The notes under the pieces are model-generated. The model was not told the DNA's origin. It saw only the letters and a program-made list of their open reading frames with translations, and did no database searches. DNA of 64,000 nt from Silicimonas sp963779765 (GTDB lineage: Bacteria; Pseudomonadota; Alphaproteobacteria; Rhodobacterales; Rhodobacteraceae). The position numbers and the translations under genes were made by a program. The DNA is taken from assembly GCA_963779765.1 (NCBI GenBank), contig CAVZZP010000001.1, positions 186,001 through 250,000 on the forward strand. The letters run 5' to 3'. Below, in pieces: positions 52,834 to 61,951 of the stretch (positions are counted from its first letter, which is position 1; the number at the start of each line of letters is the position of its first letter).

Positions 52834-53118
52834 TTGTCGAAGTATTCTTGGATCAAGTTCGATATGTGGAAAATTGTAGTTGTCCTGGTGATCGCCGTCA
52901 CGGCCGTGATGCTGAATGCGCAAATCAGAAAGCGCGAAATCGCCGGTGCGAAGTTGGATATCGCGATAGCTGTCCTGAGCCAGGCACCCAGTGAGGGTAC
53001 GAACGCACTTCGAAAATGGGCTATCGAGGTTCTACAAGCCCCTCAAGCCGACAACGATTTAGGCGAAGCCGCCGCCGCCGAATTGCGGAAGCAGGCTTTG
53101 CCCGTTAGAGGCGACTAG
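52834..53118 (+). CDS. Small single-pass membrane protein, hypothetical
   Basis: A 94-residue protein with one N-terminal membrane segment (MWKIVVVLVIAVTAVMLNA) and a soluble helical, Ala- and Leu-rich C-terminal part (IAIAVLSQAPSEGTNALRKW). No family recognised. The TTG at 52834 has GGAG six bases upstream; ATG 52864 at the start of the membrane segment is possible. It follows the yceI-like gene in the same direction by 148 bp. Confidence 0.6.
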   Translation: MSKYSWIKFDMWKIVVVLVIAVTAVMLNAQIRKREIAGAKLDIAIAVLSQAPSEGTNALRKWAIEVLQAPQADNDLGEAAAAELRKQALPVRGD

Positions 53119-53179
53119 CAACGGGTTCAAGGCGCGGTGGCGATGGCGTCCTGCGATGTCTCGTTCAAACTCGCTGTTG

Positions 53180-54826
53180 TCAGTTCATGGGCCGCAGGCT
53201 TTCTCGGGCCAAAGGCACGCGGCCCCTGATGCGGTCCGCGATCTTTTCCGCCACCATGATGATCGGAGCGTTGACGTTGGCTGTCGGGATATACGGCAGG
53301 ATCGAGCCATCTACGATGCGCAGCCCGGTCATGCCGCGCACGAGGCCGTCGCCGTCAGTCACCGCCAGAGCGTCGTGCCCCATGCGGCAGGTGCCGACCG
53401 GGTGATGCTCGGTATTGCCGATACTGCGCATCCAGGCCAGCGCATCGGTGCGCGACCGCACGTCGGGCCCCGGCGCGACCTCGGCGCCGCCCATGTCGGC
53501 CCATGGGGCCTGTCGAGCCATGGCGCGAGTTTGGGCGAGGCCGTCGAGCATCTCCTCGGCATCGGCGGGCTCGTTGAGATAGTTGAACACGATTTCAGGG
53601 TGAGTGTCTGGGTCGTTGCTTCGCAGGCGGAGCCAGCCCCGGCTTTTGGGGCGCATTTGGCTGAGGAAATACTGATAGCCGTGTCCGATCCTCACCCGGC
53701 CCGCCTGGAAATCGGCGAGGAAGGGCAGAAATTCGTGCTGCATGTCGGCATAAGCCGCCCCCGGCCCGCTGCGAAAGAAGGCGCCAACCTCGAAAAAGCT
53801 TGTGGCTCCGAGCCCGCCGCGGGTCAGCAGCCATTCAAGTCCGATGCGCGGACGGTTCCAAAGCGACAGATCCGAGGCAATGCTGCGCGTGCCCGAAGCG
53901 CGGTACGTCAACGAGGCGACGAAGTGATCCTGCAGGTTCTCGCCCACGCCGGGCAGGTCATGGGCGACAACCACGCCGCAGGAGCGAAGGTGGTCCGCCG
54001 GGCCAATCCCGGACAGAAGCATCAGATGCGCCGAACCGATGGTGCCCGCCGACAAGATCACTTCGCACCCGGCGCGCAGCTTGGCCGTTTCGCGCCCGCG
54101 CCGTAGAGAAACTCCGGTGGCCCGGTCGCCTTCCAGCATCACATGGTCTGCCCGCCAGCCCGTCAGAACCGTCAGGTTCGGCCTATGTGCCACGGGATGC
54201 AGATATGCGACAGCGGTGCTTTGCCGCCGACCGCCCGAGATCGTCGCTTGCGTGACGTGCAGCCCTTCCATTTCGGCGCTGTTGTAGTCCTGCGCCAGCG
54301 GTAGCCCGTAAACCTCGCCCGCGCGCAGGAAGGCATCGTAGAAGGGATGCGCCGCGTCGCTGCGGGTGATGTTCAGCGGTCCGTCACTCCCGCGGTTCGG
54401 GTCGCGCCCGCCCTCAAAACTTTCCATTTTCTTGAAATAGGGCAGGCAATCGGCAAAGGACCAACCGTCCAGTCCTTCGGCCTCCCACCGGTCATAGTCG
54501 GACTTGTGGCCCCGCACCCAGACCATGCCGTTGATCGAGGAACTACCCCCCAATCCGCGCCCGCGTGCCTGACCGATGGTACGGTTGTTCAGATGTGGTT
54601 CGGGACCGGTAACGTATTGCCAGTTCCACTTCTTGCTTTCGATAGGCATGGTCAGGGCGGCGGGCATATGGATGAACAGACTTCGGTCGCGCGGGCCGGC
54701 CTCGATCAGGCAGACCTGGGTCTGCGGATCTTCGGTGAGGCGGGCCGCCAGCACACAGCCGGCCGATCCCGCGCCGATGATCACGTAATCATATTCACCT
54801 TTTGGCAGCCCCCCTTGGATGGGCAT
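53180..54826 (-). CDS. GMC-family FAD oxidoreductase (choline/alcohol dehydrogenase-like)
   Basis: A 548-residue flavoprotein. The FAD dinucleotide-binding motif is YDYVIIGAGSAGCVLAARL, the first GMC signature is GRGLGGSSSINGMVWVRG, the second is SAGTIGSAHLMLLSGIGPAD, and the C-terminal catalytic block is NTEHHPVGTCRMG followed by VNAPIIMVAEKIADRI, with the active-site His residues in the first part of that block. It oxidises a primary or secondary alcohol, here perhaps a sugar or sugar alcohol taken up by the ABC importer at 57.8-62 kb. It is the last gene of a leftward operon; the SIS gene stops 4 bp before its start. Confidence 0.92.
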   Translation of the reverse strand: MPIQGGLPKGEYDYVIIGAGSAGCVLAARLTEDPQTQVCLIEAGPRDRSLFIHMPAALTMPIESKKWNWQYVTGPEPHLNNRTIGQARGRGLGGSSSINGMVWVRGHKSDYDRWEAEGLDGWSFADCLPYFKKMESFEGGRDPNRGSDGPLNITRSDAAHPFYDAFLRAGEVYGLPLAQDYNSAEMEGLHVTQATISGGRRQSTAVAYLHPVAHRPNLTVLTGWRADHVMLEGDRATGVSLRRGRETAKLRAGCEVILSAGTIGSAHLMLLSGIGPADHLRSCGVVVAHDLPGVGENLQDHFVASLTYRASGTRSIASDLSLWNRPRIGLEWLLTRGGLGATSFFEVGAFFRSGPGAAYADMQHEFLPFLADFQAGRVRIGHGYQYFLSQMRPKSRGWLRLRSNDPDTHPEIVFNYLNEPADAEEMLDGLAQTRAMARQAPWADMGGAEVAPGPDVRSRTDALAWMRSIGNTEHHPVGTCRMGHDALAVTDGDGLVRGMTGLRIVDGSILPYIPTANVNAPIIMVAEKIADRIRGRVPLARESLRPMN

Positions 54827-54830
54827 CAGG

Positions 54831-55880
54831 TCACTCCCCTGTCGTGATCTTCTGCGCGTTCAGAAACGCGGCCGGTTCAAAACCCCGCGCGATGGCCAAT
54901 GGAATGACAAGGAATTGCACGGGCAGGATCTCGAGCACGGGCAGAAGACCCGCTGACGTCTGCGGAAGGCCGACGCGCACGACCGCTTCGGTCGACGGGC
55001 CGGGGTCCGCACCGATGGCGACCACACGCCCGCCGTGGGTCGCGATGCGGTCCAACAGCGCCTCGGTCAAGGGACGTGACGCGCCCTCGCCAAGGAAGAC
55101 AATGGCTCGGAACCCGTCGCGGACCAGCTCCAGAGGGCCATGCCGGAATTGCCCACCCGTCAGCGCCTCGCACGGCAGTTTCGCGGCTTCTTCGGTAAGA
55201 AGTGCCGCCATGGCAGCCGAGGCATAGCTGTCGCCGCGCCCGATGACCATCAGTGGACCTGTATGGCCAAGGTGGCGGGCGGCTGTCGCGGCTTCGGCAG
55301 GCATGCGCCCGATAAGCTCGGCGACTGTCCGCGATAGGGCGCGAACGTCGTCCGCCGCCCCACTTGCCCTGCCCGTCAGATGGGCAACGACAAGATGAGT
55401 TGCAGCCAGACCGGCGGTGTAGGTCTTGGTCGAGGCGGTGCGCTCCGGCCCTGCCCTGCTCGCAATCGCGATGTCAGCCCAGCGGGCTAGGGAATTGTCC
55501 GGGCCATTGGTGATGGAAATTACGCAGGCGGGACGTGCAGCGACTTCGGTCAGGCGTCGCACCTCTCCGCTTTCACCCGATTGAGAGACGGCGACGAGAA
55601 GCGTGCGCTCCGTAACTACACCCGGAGCTTGCTGGGTCAGTTCCCCCGATTCCCACAGCAGCACAGGAAGAGGCAGGGCACGCGACAGCGCCAGATGCGC
55701 GGGATGCGCGCCATGCAGCGAGCCGCCCATGCCGGTCAGGATCACACGGTCGAAGCGACCCGCGCCTAGATCAGTATGAATCTGCGCCAGCGCCGCGCCC
55801 CAAGTTGCATCAAAGTCCTGACCCAGACGGTCAAGTATGCCGGGCTGCTCGGCAATTTCGGCGAGATAGGCTTCAGACAT
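54831..55880 (-). CDS. SIS-domain sugar-phosphate isomerase/deaminase-like protein
   Basis: A 349-residue protein with two SIS domains, like the isomerase half of GlmS or AgaS-type deaminases. Domain 1 has LTGMGGSLHGAHPAHLAL and VSQSGESGEVRRLTEVA (the SQSGxS phosphosugar loop); domain 2 has IGRGDSYASAAMAALLTEEA and GGQFRHGPLELV. The His in FRHGP matches the catalytic region of GlmS-type isomerases. It acts on a hexosamine phosphate or similar ketose/aldose phosphate. ATG 55880 overlaps the ROK kinase stop by 8 bp. With the kinase it suggests amino-sugar use. Confidence 0.87.
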   Translation of the reverse strand: MSEAYLAEIAEQPGILDRLGQDFDATWGAALAQIHTDLGAGRFDRVILTGMGGSLHGAHPAHLALSRALPLPVLLWESGELTQQAPGVVTERTLLVAVSQSGESGEVRRLTEVAARPACVISITNGPDNSLARWADIAIASRAGPERTASTKTYTAGLAATHLVVAHLTGRASGAADDVRALSRTVAELIGRMPAEAATAARHLGHTGPLMVIGRGDSYASAAMAALLTEEAAKLPCEALTGGQFRHGPLELVRDGFRAIVFLGEGASRPLTEALLDRIATHGGRVVAIGADPGPSTEAVVRVGLPQTSAGLLPVLEILPVQFLVIPLAIARGFEPAAFLNAQKITTGE

Positions 55881-56829
55881 TGGAGGAACCTTTTGTGCAA
55901 CGGGCAAGCGCGGCCAGGCCGGCGCCGATCATCCCCGCGTCATTGCCCAGTCGGGCGAGGGTCAGGCGGCAGTGCGCCGAGAGGAAAGGAAGCGACCTTG
56001 CATCGGCGCAAAGACGGATGCGGTCGATGAAAGGCTGGCCCAGAACAGACAGCCCTCCACCGAAGACGATCAGGTCGGGATGAAACCCTGCGCGCCAACT
56101 TGCGACAGCCATGCCCAGCCAGTCGACCATTTGCGAGACCAGGCGCTCTGCACCCGGATCCCTCGCAAGTGCCGCACGGCAGACGGCAGAGGCCGAGACT
56201 CTTCCCGACGTACCCATTTCGGCCGCCAGTGCCGGGCTTTCGGCTGTGCTGGCCAGCAGCGTGCCATCGCGCTCCAGCGCTTCCGCCGAGGCGACCGATT
56301 CAAGGCAGCCTTTACAGCCCTGCCGACAACGGTGCCGCGCCGATGGATCCACATTGACATGTCCAAGATCGCCCAGCGTTCCACCCGCCGTTTCCAGTGG
56401 CCGTCCCGCGATGCACATCGATACGCCGATCCCGGTCCCAAGCGTGACCATCAGCATCCGTCCCTCGCGACCTTCCCGGTGATGCTGCGCTTCGGCCACC
56501 GCCGCAGCATCGGCATCGTTCATAAGGGCAGCGGGGCCAGAAGCCCCCGCCAAGGCTTCCGCCAAAGGGTGACCATCCAATGCGGGAACGTTCGAGTTCA
56601 GGCCAACCCCACGGGACCTGTCGATGTGCCCCGGATAAGCGATACCTACCGGAGCTCCCTCCCCCAAAGCCGCAATCGCCGTGCGATATTCGGCCAGGAT
56701 CGCCGGGAATTCTGCACTTTTCGCCAGGACAACCCGGCGTGAATCCAGAAGCTGCCCGTCCCGCGAGACCAGCCCAACCTTGGTGCTGCCCCCGCCGATA
56801 TCAAGCCCGATTGCCGCGCCCTTGTTCAT
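55873..56829 (-). CDS. ROK-family sugar kinase
   Basis: A 318-residue ASKHA kinase of the ROK group. The phosphate-1 loop is GLDIGGGSTKVGLV, the catalytic Asp lies in MNDADAAAVAEA, and the ATP loop is VTLGTGIGVSMCIAG. The zinc motif spans GHVNVDPSARHRC to GCKGCLESVAS (His plus three Cys). ROK kinases phosphorylate glucose, N-acetylglucosamine or N-acetylmannosamine. ATG 56829 is preferred; the longer frame is shadow of the regulator gene, whose stop is 9 bp upstream. It sits between the GntR regulator and the SIS gene. Confidence 0.9.
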   Translation of the reverse strand: MNKGAAIGLDIGGGSTKVGLVSRDGQLLDSRRVVLAKSAEFPAILAEYRTAIAALGEGAPVGIAYPGHIDRSRGVGLNSNVPALDGHPLAEALAGASGPAALMNDADAAAVAEAQHHREGREGRMLMVTLGTGIGVSMCIAGRPLETAGGTLGDLGHVNVDPSARHRCRQGCKGCLESVASAEALERDGTLLASTAESPALAAEMGTSGRVSASAVCRAALARDPGAERLVSQMVDWLGMAVASWRAGFHPDLIVFGGGLSVLGQPFIDRIRLCADARSLPFLSAHCRLTLARLGNDAGMIGAGLAALARCTKGSSNV

Positions 56830-56837
56830 AACCCGTT

Positions 56838-57602
56838 TCACCCCAGCCGATAGCGCGCGACGCGCAGGGAAAAACCCGGGCGGTAGATCGAGCGGACACG
56901 TTCGAATACCTTGTCCTCCGCGGTCACGGTGACGCGCCAAGCCACCAGCACCGGATCGTCGGTCTTGATGTCCAGAAGCCCCGACACCTCGGTCGAGGCG
57001 CCGTCGGGTTCGATCAGCGCGTCGGTCCAGGCAGGTTCCAGCCCCCAGCGGTCGGCCAGCAACGCATAAAGTGATCCGTCATTGAAATCCGGCGGCGCAA
57101 GGTCCGGGAACAGTGCCCTTGGCAACCAGGCATCCTCGACCGCAATTGGCACGCCGTCGATGAAGCGCAGTCTACGAAGGTAGACCTGCGGGCCATTTTC
57201 ATCCTGCGGAACGGACAGCTTCTCGGCGATAGGCGCGGGAAGCACGTCCACCTCGGCTGTCGAAAGAATGCGCGTCGAGGGCACTTGCCCATTGCGGCGC
57301 ACTTCCGAGGTGAAGCTATGGAACCCCGAGATGCCCTTTACGCGCGGCACGGTGGGAAACGATCCCCTGCCCTGCGCCGAGTAGACCAGGCCTTTGGCCT
57401 CGAGCGTCTTCAGCGCCTGACGGACGGTTATGCGCGACAAGCCATATTGACGCGACAGATCACCCTCGGACGGCAGCGCGCGCGCGCGCTCCTCATCCGT
57501 CAGGGCGGCGATCTGCTGCTCCAGAATATCGGCCAGTTGATTGTAGGCAGGCACATTGCTGCTGCGCAGGATGGCCTGCCGTTCCCTGATGTCTGACGTC
57601 AT
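56838..57602 (-). CDS. GntR-family regulator with UTRA effector domain
   Basis: A 254-residue repressor. The winged helix-turn-helix is at residues 15-85 (PAYNQLADILEQQIAAL, LPSEGDLSRQYGLSRITVRQ, LEAKGLVYSAQGRGSF). The UTRA domain follows, with RLRFIDGVPIAVEDAWLP and the C-terminal VTVTAEDKVFERVRSIYRPG. HutC/NagR-type members sense amino-sugar phosphates or related metabolites. It is first in the leftward gntR-rok-sis-gmc operon and divergent from the ABC importer, the classic layout for a local repressor of both. Confidence 0.9.
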   Translation of the reverse strand: MTSDIRERQAILRSSNVPAYNQLADILEQQIAALTDEERARALPSEGDLSRQYGLSRITVRQALKTLEAKGLVYSAQGRGSFPTVPRVKGISGFHSFTSEVRRNGQVPSTRILSTAEVDVLPAPIAEKLSVPQDENGPQVYLRRLRFIDGVPIAVEDAWLPRALFPDLAPPDFNDGSLYALLADRWGLEPAWTDALIEPDGASTEVSGLLDIKTDDPVLVAWRVTVTAEDKVFERVRSIYRPGFSLRVARYRLG

Positions 57603-57669
57603 GGCGATGCTCCTCGTGCTGTCTGACCCAGCTATAAGGTGAAATGACGATTGCGCCACCACTGTCATT

Positions 57670-57690
57670 ATGCTATCCGGACATTAGCAT
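57670..57690. promoter_or_regulatory. Candidate operator between gntR and the importer operon
   Basis: ATGCTA (57670-57675) and TAGCAT (57685-57690) form an inverted repeat, flanked by two direct TGTCAT copies at 57663-57668 and 57690-57695. It is in the 157-bp divergent gap and could bind the GntR regulator. Confidence 0.4.
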
Positions 57691-57759
57691 GTCATAACAA
57701 CCTGTCAACCTGATGACTGGAATAATCCGAAGAGGCATGCCACAACGGAGGTACACTCA

Positions 57760-59086
57760 ATGACGTCAAGACTGATGGCCGCGACGCTGATGCTTTCCGC
57801 TTCGGCACTCACCAGCCCGGCACTTGCCTTTGACTGGAAACAGGTCTCAGGCGCCGAAATCACCTTGCTGGCCAGTGAACACCCTTGGACTGCCGGAGTG
57901 CGCGAGCATCTCACCGAGTTCGAGGAGCTGACCGGTATCAAAGTCAACGTCACGGCCTTTGCCGAGGACCTCTATCTGGACCGCGCGAACCTTGCGATCC
58001 GCTCGGAAGAGCCGGTTGCCGACGTGTTCATGACCCTGATGGACGCCGCGATCTATGAACAGGTCAGCGTCGGCGGCGTGGCGTCGCTGACGCCCTACTT
58101 TACCGATGCGGCACTGACCGACACGACGTATGACTATGCCGACTTCTCGCCCGCTCTGTTGCAGGGCGCCACTTTTCCGCCCGGCGATCCCGCCGCACAG
58201 CAATATGCTATCCCCATCTCGATGGAAGCCTACATCCTGTTCTACAACAGGGCACTGGTCGATCAACATCTGGGCGGCGACCGTTCCGGCGACGTGGGAC
58301 GACCTGCTGACCGGTGCACAAACAGTGACAGACGCGGGCGGCGGTGAGGTTTTCGGTTCGGTCATGCGTGGCCAGAGGTCCGGCAGCCTCGTGGACACGA
58401 TGACCGGCATCGTGCTGAACGCTTGGGGTGAGGCCGAAGCTCCTTTGCCCTTCAACATCTGGTTCGACGGAGCTTGGGACAAGCCGCGTTTCGACGATCC
58501 CCGCATCGCGGCCGGTCTCATGCACTATGCGGGTCTTTTGAAAGCTGGCCCCGAGAACGCGTTGTCCTTCGGCTGGGAAGACGCGAGCCGCTACTTCGCG
58601 CAAGGCAGGGCAGCCTTCTTTGTGGATGCAAGCGTCTTCGGCCCAGGTTTCGAGGACCCGGCGAACTCGACTGTCGCGGGCGACGTAGGCTATGCAGTAC
58701 TGCCTGCCATCGACGGCGTCAGCGTCAGCGGTCATTGGGCCTGGGGCCTGTCGATGGCCGAAAACTCGGACAACAAAACGGCGGCCTGGCTCCTCATGCA
58801 GTGGGCTACGTCCAAGCAGATGGACGCCACCTTCGGCCTGAAGACCGGCGGGGCCACCCGCACATCGACCTGGGCGAGCCCCGACTATGTCGCTGCCTTT
58901 GCGCCGGGATACGTCGAGGCGGTCAGCGCGCAACTCGAGCACACTCGTCCGACCATGGTGTTTCGCGAAGGCTGGAGCGAGGTTGTTCTGGTGATCGTCG
59001 ATGCAATTCACGCGATCTATGGCGGCGAGGACCCGGCTTCCGCAGTCGCCACGCTGCAGGCAATCGCCCCGGAAGTGATGCAATAA
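57760..59086 (+). pseudogene. Sugar ABC transporter substrate-binding protein, one frameshift
   Basis: Two overlapping frames together give one family 1 extracellular solute-binding protein of about 440 residues. The first has a signal peptide (LMAATLMLSASALTSPALA), then ITLLASEHPWTAGVREHLTE and YAIPISMEAYILFYNRALV. The second carries VPATWDDLLTGAQTVTDAGG, FGWEDASRYFAQGRAAFFVD and AWGLSMAENSDNKTAAWLLM. The slip lies in GGGCGGCGACC at 58272-58282; a one-base change restores LVDQHLGG...TVPATWDDL. The start is secure: GGAGG lies eight bases before ATG 57760. Since the permeases and ATPase are intact, a read error is quite possible; if real, import would need another binding protein. Confidence 0.87.
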
Positions 59087-59093
59087 CGCTCAT

Positions 59094-59123
59094 CGCCCCG
59101 CCGCAGACGGCTGCGGCGGGGCG
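59094..59123 (+). terminator. Strong hairpin between binding-protein and permease genes
   Basis: A perfect 13-bp stem, CGCCCCGCCGCAG / CTGCGGCGGGGCG with loop ACGG, sits 8 bp after the binding-protein stop and 28 bp before the permease ATG. No long T run follows. It can work as a partial terminator or protect the upstream message, so that more binding protein than permease is made. Confidence 0.7.
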
Positions 59124-59150
59124 TGTCGCTTCATTTCGTCAGGATCGCCC

Positions 59151-60029
59151 ATGGCACAGGACGCAGCACCCTCCCAGCCGAACCTTTGGCCCTACATTCT
59201 GCCGACGGTTCTGGTGCTGGGGGCTTGCACGCTTTATCCCATCGCGACCGTGCTGTGGATGTCGCTCCATGATTGGACATGGGGCGGGGACTCGACCTTT
59301 TCCGGACTGAAGAATTACAGACTTCTGTGGCTCAAGGGCTCCTTTGTGATTGCCTTGATGAACACCCTGACCTTCGCGATTTCGGCGGTCCTGGTCGAAC
59401 TGGTCCTCGGGATGATCCTTGCCCTTGCCGCCAACCGGGTGACACGGGGCGCTGGCGTCTTCCGCGTGCTGATGATCCTTCCGCTGATGGTGTCAGGCAT
59501 TGCCGTGTCATTGGTCTGGAAGGTCCTGCTTGACCCGACCTTCGGTGTGATCAACGCCGCCCTAGGCGGGGTTGGCCTGACCGAGCCGAACTGGCTCGGC
59601 TCCACCAGCACGGCAATGGCAAGCCTCGTGATGGTCGAGACCTGGTGGCAGACCGGCTTCGTCTTCATCATCCTGGCCGCAGCACTGAAAAGCCTGCCTG
59701 AAGAACCGTTCGAGGCAGCCAGGCTGGAAGGCGCGAACGGCTGGCAGACGTTTCGCTATCTCACTTTGCCGATGCTGCGTCCGGTCATCGTTACCGTCGT
59801 CGTGTTCCGGCTGATCGACACGCTGAAGGTCTTCGACCTGGTATTCGGTCTGACCGGCGGGGGGCCGCTGCGTGCGACTGAAGCGGTTCAGACGCTGACC
59901 TACCAGACCGCGTTCAAGTTCTCGAATTTCGGCGAAGCCGCGGCCATTGTGGTGATCTTCTCGGCGCTGATCTTCGCCATCTGCGCCGCCTATGGCGCAC
60001 TCGACCGCTGGACGGGAGGTGTCGAGTGA
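59151..60029 (+). CDS. Sugar ABC transporter permease (MalF/UgpA-type)
   Basis: A 292-residue inner-membrane permease with six predicted membrane segments (YILPTVLVLGACTLYPIATV first). The ATPase-contacting EAA loop is EEPFEAARLEGANGWQTFRY, followed by the conserved LPMLRPVIVTVVVFRLID. It pairs with the MalG-type protein, whose GTG overlaps its TGA. It lies downstream of the binding-protein gene and a hairpin, in the operon opposite the GntR regulator. Confidence 0.92.
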   Translation: MAQDAAPSQPNLWPYILPTVLVLGACTLYPIATVLWMSLHDWTWGGDSTFSGLKNYRLLWLKGSFVIALMNTLTFAISAVLVELVLGMILALAANRVTRGAGVFRVLMILPLMVSGIAVSLVWKVLLDPTFGVINAALGGVGLTEPNWLGSTSTAMASLVMVETWWQTGFVFIILAAALKSLPEEPFEAARLEGANGWQTFRYLTLPMLRPVIVTVVVFRLIDTLKVFDLVFGLTGGGPLRATEAVQTLTYQTAFKFSNFGEAAAIVVIFSALIFAICAAYGALDRWTGGVE

Positions 60030-60847
60030 GCCGCGGAAGACGTGCAACGATCCTGTCCTATGCCATCCTGGTCCTTGCCGGGTTCCTCAGCCTGTTCCCG
60101 ATCATCTGGATCATGGGTATCTCGCTCAAGACCCAGGCAGACGCCTTCGCCATGCCTCCCAGGCTGGTCTTCGAGCCGATCTGGGATCACTACGCCAAGG
60201 TCTGGGGCGATGCGGTCTTCATCAAAGGATTTCTCAACAGCGCGTTCGCAGCGCTCCTGGGCAACCTGATGGCCTTCGCGATCGGCATCCCCGCAGCGTT
60301 CGCGCTGAACCAAAGCCGGGTGCCCGCACGCGGCACGATCCTGGCATGGCTTCTTCTGTCCTACATGCTGCCGGAATTCCTTTTCGTCATCCCCATGTAT
60401 GGCTTGTTCCAAGCGACCGGGCTTTACGATTCTGTCTTTGGCCTCGCGCTGATTTATCAGACCTTCACGCTTCCCTTCACCATCTGGATGATGCGGGCCT
60501 TCTTCGCCGACGTGCCCTTCGCGCTCTATGAGGCGGCGCGGCTGGAAGGCGCGAAAAGCTGGCAGATCCTCTTGCGGGTCTATCTGCCTATGGCCGCACC
60601 GGGCATCGCGGCCACCGCCATTCTCAACACAATCCGCATCTGGAACGAACTGGCTATCGCGCTTGGCTTGACGTTCGACGATGCGCAGACCGTGACCTTG
60701 GCCGTTGCAGCCTACCGGGGATACGCCTCGATCGACTGGGGTGCCTTGTCGGCGGCGGCCATCACCTCGATCGTGCCGATGTTGATCTTCGCCGTTTTGG
60801 CACAGCGCCAGATCGTTGGCGGTCTAAGCCTTGGCGCAGTGAAATGA
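60026..60847 (+). CDS. Sugar ABC transporter permease (MalG/UgpE-type)
   Basis: A 273-residue permease with six membrane segments (AILVLAGFLSLFPIIWIMGI first). The EAA loop is VPFALYEAARLEGAKSWQIL, followed by RVYLPMAAPGIAATAILNTI. The GTG start overlaps the MalF-type stop (GTGA), so the two subunits are made in step. It faces the ATPase encoded 24 bp downstream. Confidence 0.92.
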   Translation: MSRGRRATILSYAILVLAGFLSLFPIIWIMGISLKTQADAFAMPPRLVFEPIWDHYAKVWGDAVFIKGFLNSAFAALLGNLMAFAIGIPAAFALNQSRVPARGTILAWLLLSYMLPEFLFVIPMYGLFQATGLYDSVFGLALIYQTFTLPFTIWMMRAFFADVPFALYEAARLEGAKSWQILLRVYLPMAAPGIAATAILNTIRIWNELAIALGLTFDDAQTVTLAVAAYRGYASIDWGALSAAAITSIVPMLIFAVLAQRQIVGGLSLGAVK

Positions 60848-60871
60848 TCAATTCGATCCAGAGGGTCTGAC

Positions 60872-61951
60872 ATGGCAGCCGTCGAGTTCCAGAATGTCGG
60901 GATCAGCTTTGGCACTGTGCCGGTCGTCAATGACCTGTCGCTGACGGTCAATGACGGCGAGTTCGTCGTGCTTGTGGGACCGTCGGGCTGCGGGAAGTCA
61001 ACCATACTGAGGTCGATCGCGGGGCTTGCCGCAATCACGTCGGGAGACCTGCGTATCGGTGGCAAGCTGACGAATGACGCCGACCCAGCCGCGCGTGACA
61101 TCGCCATGGTGTTTCAAAGCTATGCTCTCTTTCCGCGAATGACAGTGGCGGGAAACCTTGGTTTTGGCCTGAAAGTTCGGGGCGAGGCGAAGGCCGAGAT
61201 CGATCGAAAGGTGGCCGAGGTAGCGGGCCTAGTCGGCCTGTCCGACCATCTGCATAAGCGTCCGGGTGCCCTGTCGGGCGGTCAGCGCCAGCGGGTCGCC
61301 CTGGCCCGCGCCATCCTGCGACGGCCTGGGGTGTTCCTCTTCGACGAGCCGCTCTCGAACCTTGATGCCGAGTTCCGGTCTGCCATGCGCGCCGAGATCG
61401 TCCGCTTCCACCGCACCCAGGGAGCCTCGATGGTCTACGTCACGCACGACCAGACGGAAGCGATGACGATGGGCGACCGGATTGCCGTCCTGGCTCCTCT
61501 CGCTGCAGGTTGCAAGGCAAACCTGATGCAATACGGCACGCCGGACGAGGTCTATCACCGTCCCGCCAACCTCTTCGTTGCGCGCTTCATCGGCACCCCT
61601 CGCATGAACGTCGCGACACTGCCCGTCGAAGACGGCGCCGTCCGCTTCGGCATTCAACAAATTGCCCTGCCACTCTCGAGCGCCCGCCTGCAGAAGGTCA
61701 TCCTCGGCCAAAGGCCAGAACATTTGCGCCTGTCCAAAGGAGAAGCAGACCCCGGGCTTGCCGGGACTATCGAGCATATCGAGAACCTCGGTCATGAAAT
61801 GATCCTGACCTTGTCGACGGTCAGCGGACCCATGATACTTCGCGAAGCCCGCTCAGGATCGGCGCCGAAGCTCGGCCAGAAGGTCCAACTGTCGCTCGAC
61901 CCGACCCAGGTACATGTGTTCGATCCGGTGTCCGAGCAAAGGCTGGATTGA
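60872..61951 (+). CDS. Sugar ABC transporter ATPase (UgpC/MsmX-type)
   Basis: A 359-residue MalK-like ATPase. Walker A is VGPSGCGKSTILRSIAG, the Q loop VFQSYALFPRMTV, the signature LSGGQRQRVALARAIL and Walker B VFLFDEPLSNLDAEFRS, with the switch His in VYVTHDQTEAMTMGDRI. The C-terminal TOBE/OB domain (about residues 240-355) is complete. It couples ATP hydrolysis to the two permeases. ATG 60872 has AGAGGG at good spacing. It ends the importer operon. Confidence 0.93.
   Translation: MAAVEFQNVGISFGTVPVVNDLSLTVNDGEFVVLVGPSGCGKSTILRSIAGLAAITSGDLRIGGKLTNDADPAARDIAMVFQSYALFPRMTVAGNLGFGLKVRGEAKAEIDRKVAEVAGLVGLSDHLHKRPGALSGGQRQRVALARAILRRPGVFLFDEPLSNLDAEFRSAMRAEIVRFHRTQGASMVYVTHDQTEAMTMGDRIAVLAPLAAGCKANLMQYGTPDEVYHRPANLFVARFIGTPRMNVATLPVEDGAVRFGIQQIALPLSSARLQKVILGQRPEHLRLSKGEADPGLAGTIEHIENLGHEMILTLSTVSGPMILREARSGSAPKLGQKVQLSLDPTQVHVFDPVSEQRLD

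Noticed and set aside
53156..54106. 316-residue ORF opposite the GMC oxidoreductase
   Set aside because: His/Arg-rich shadow of a well-conserved gene, no start signals.
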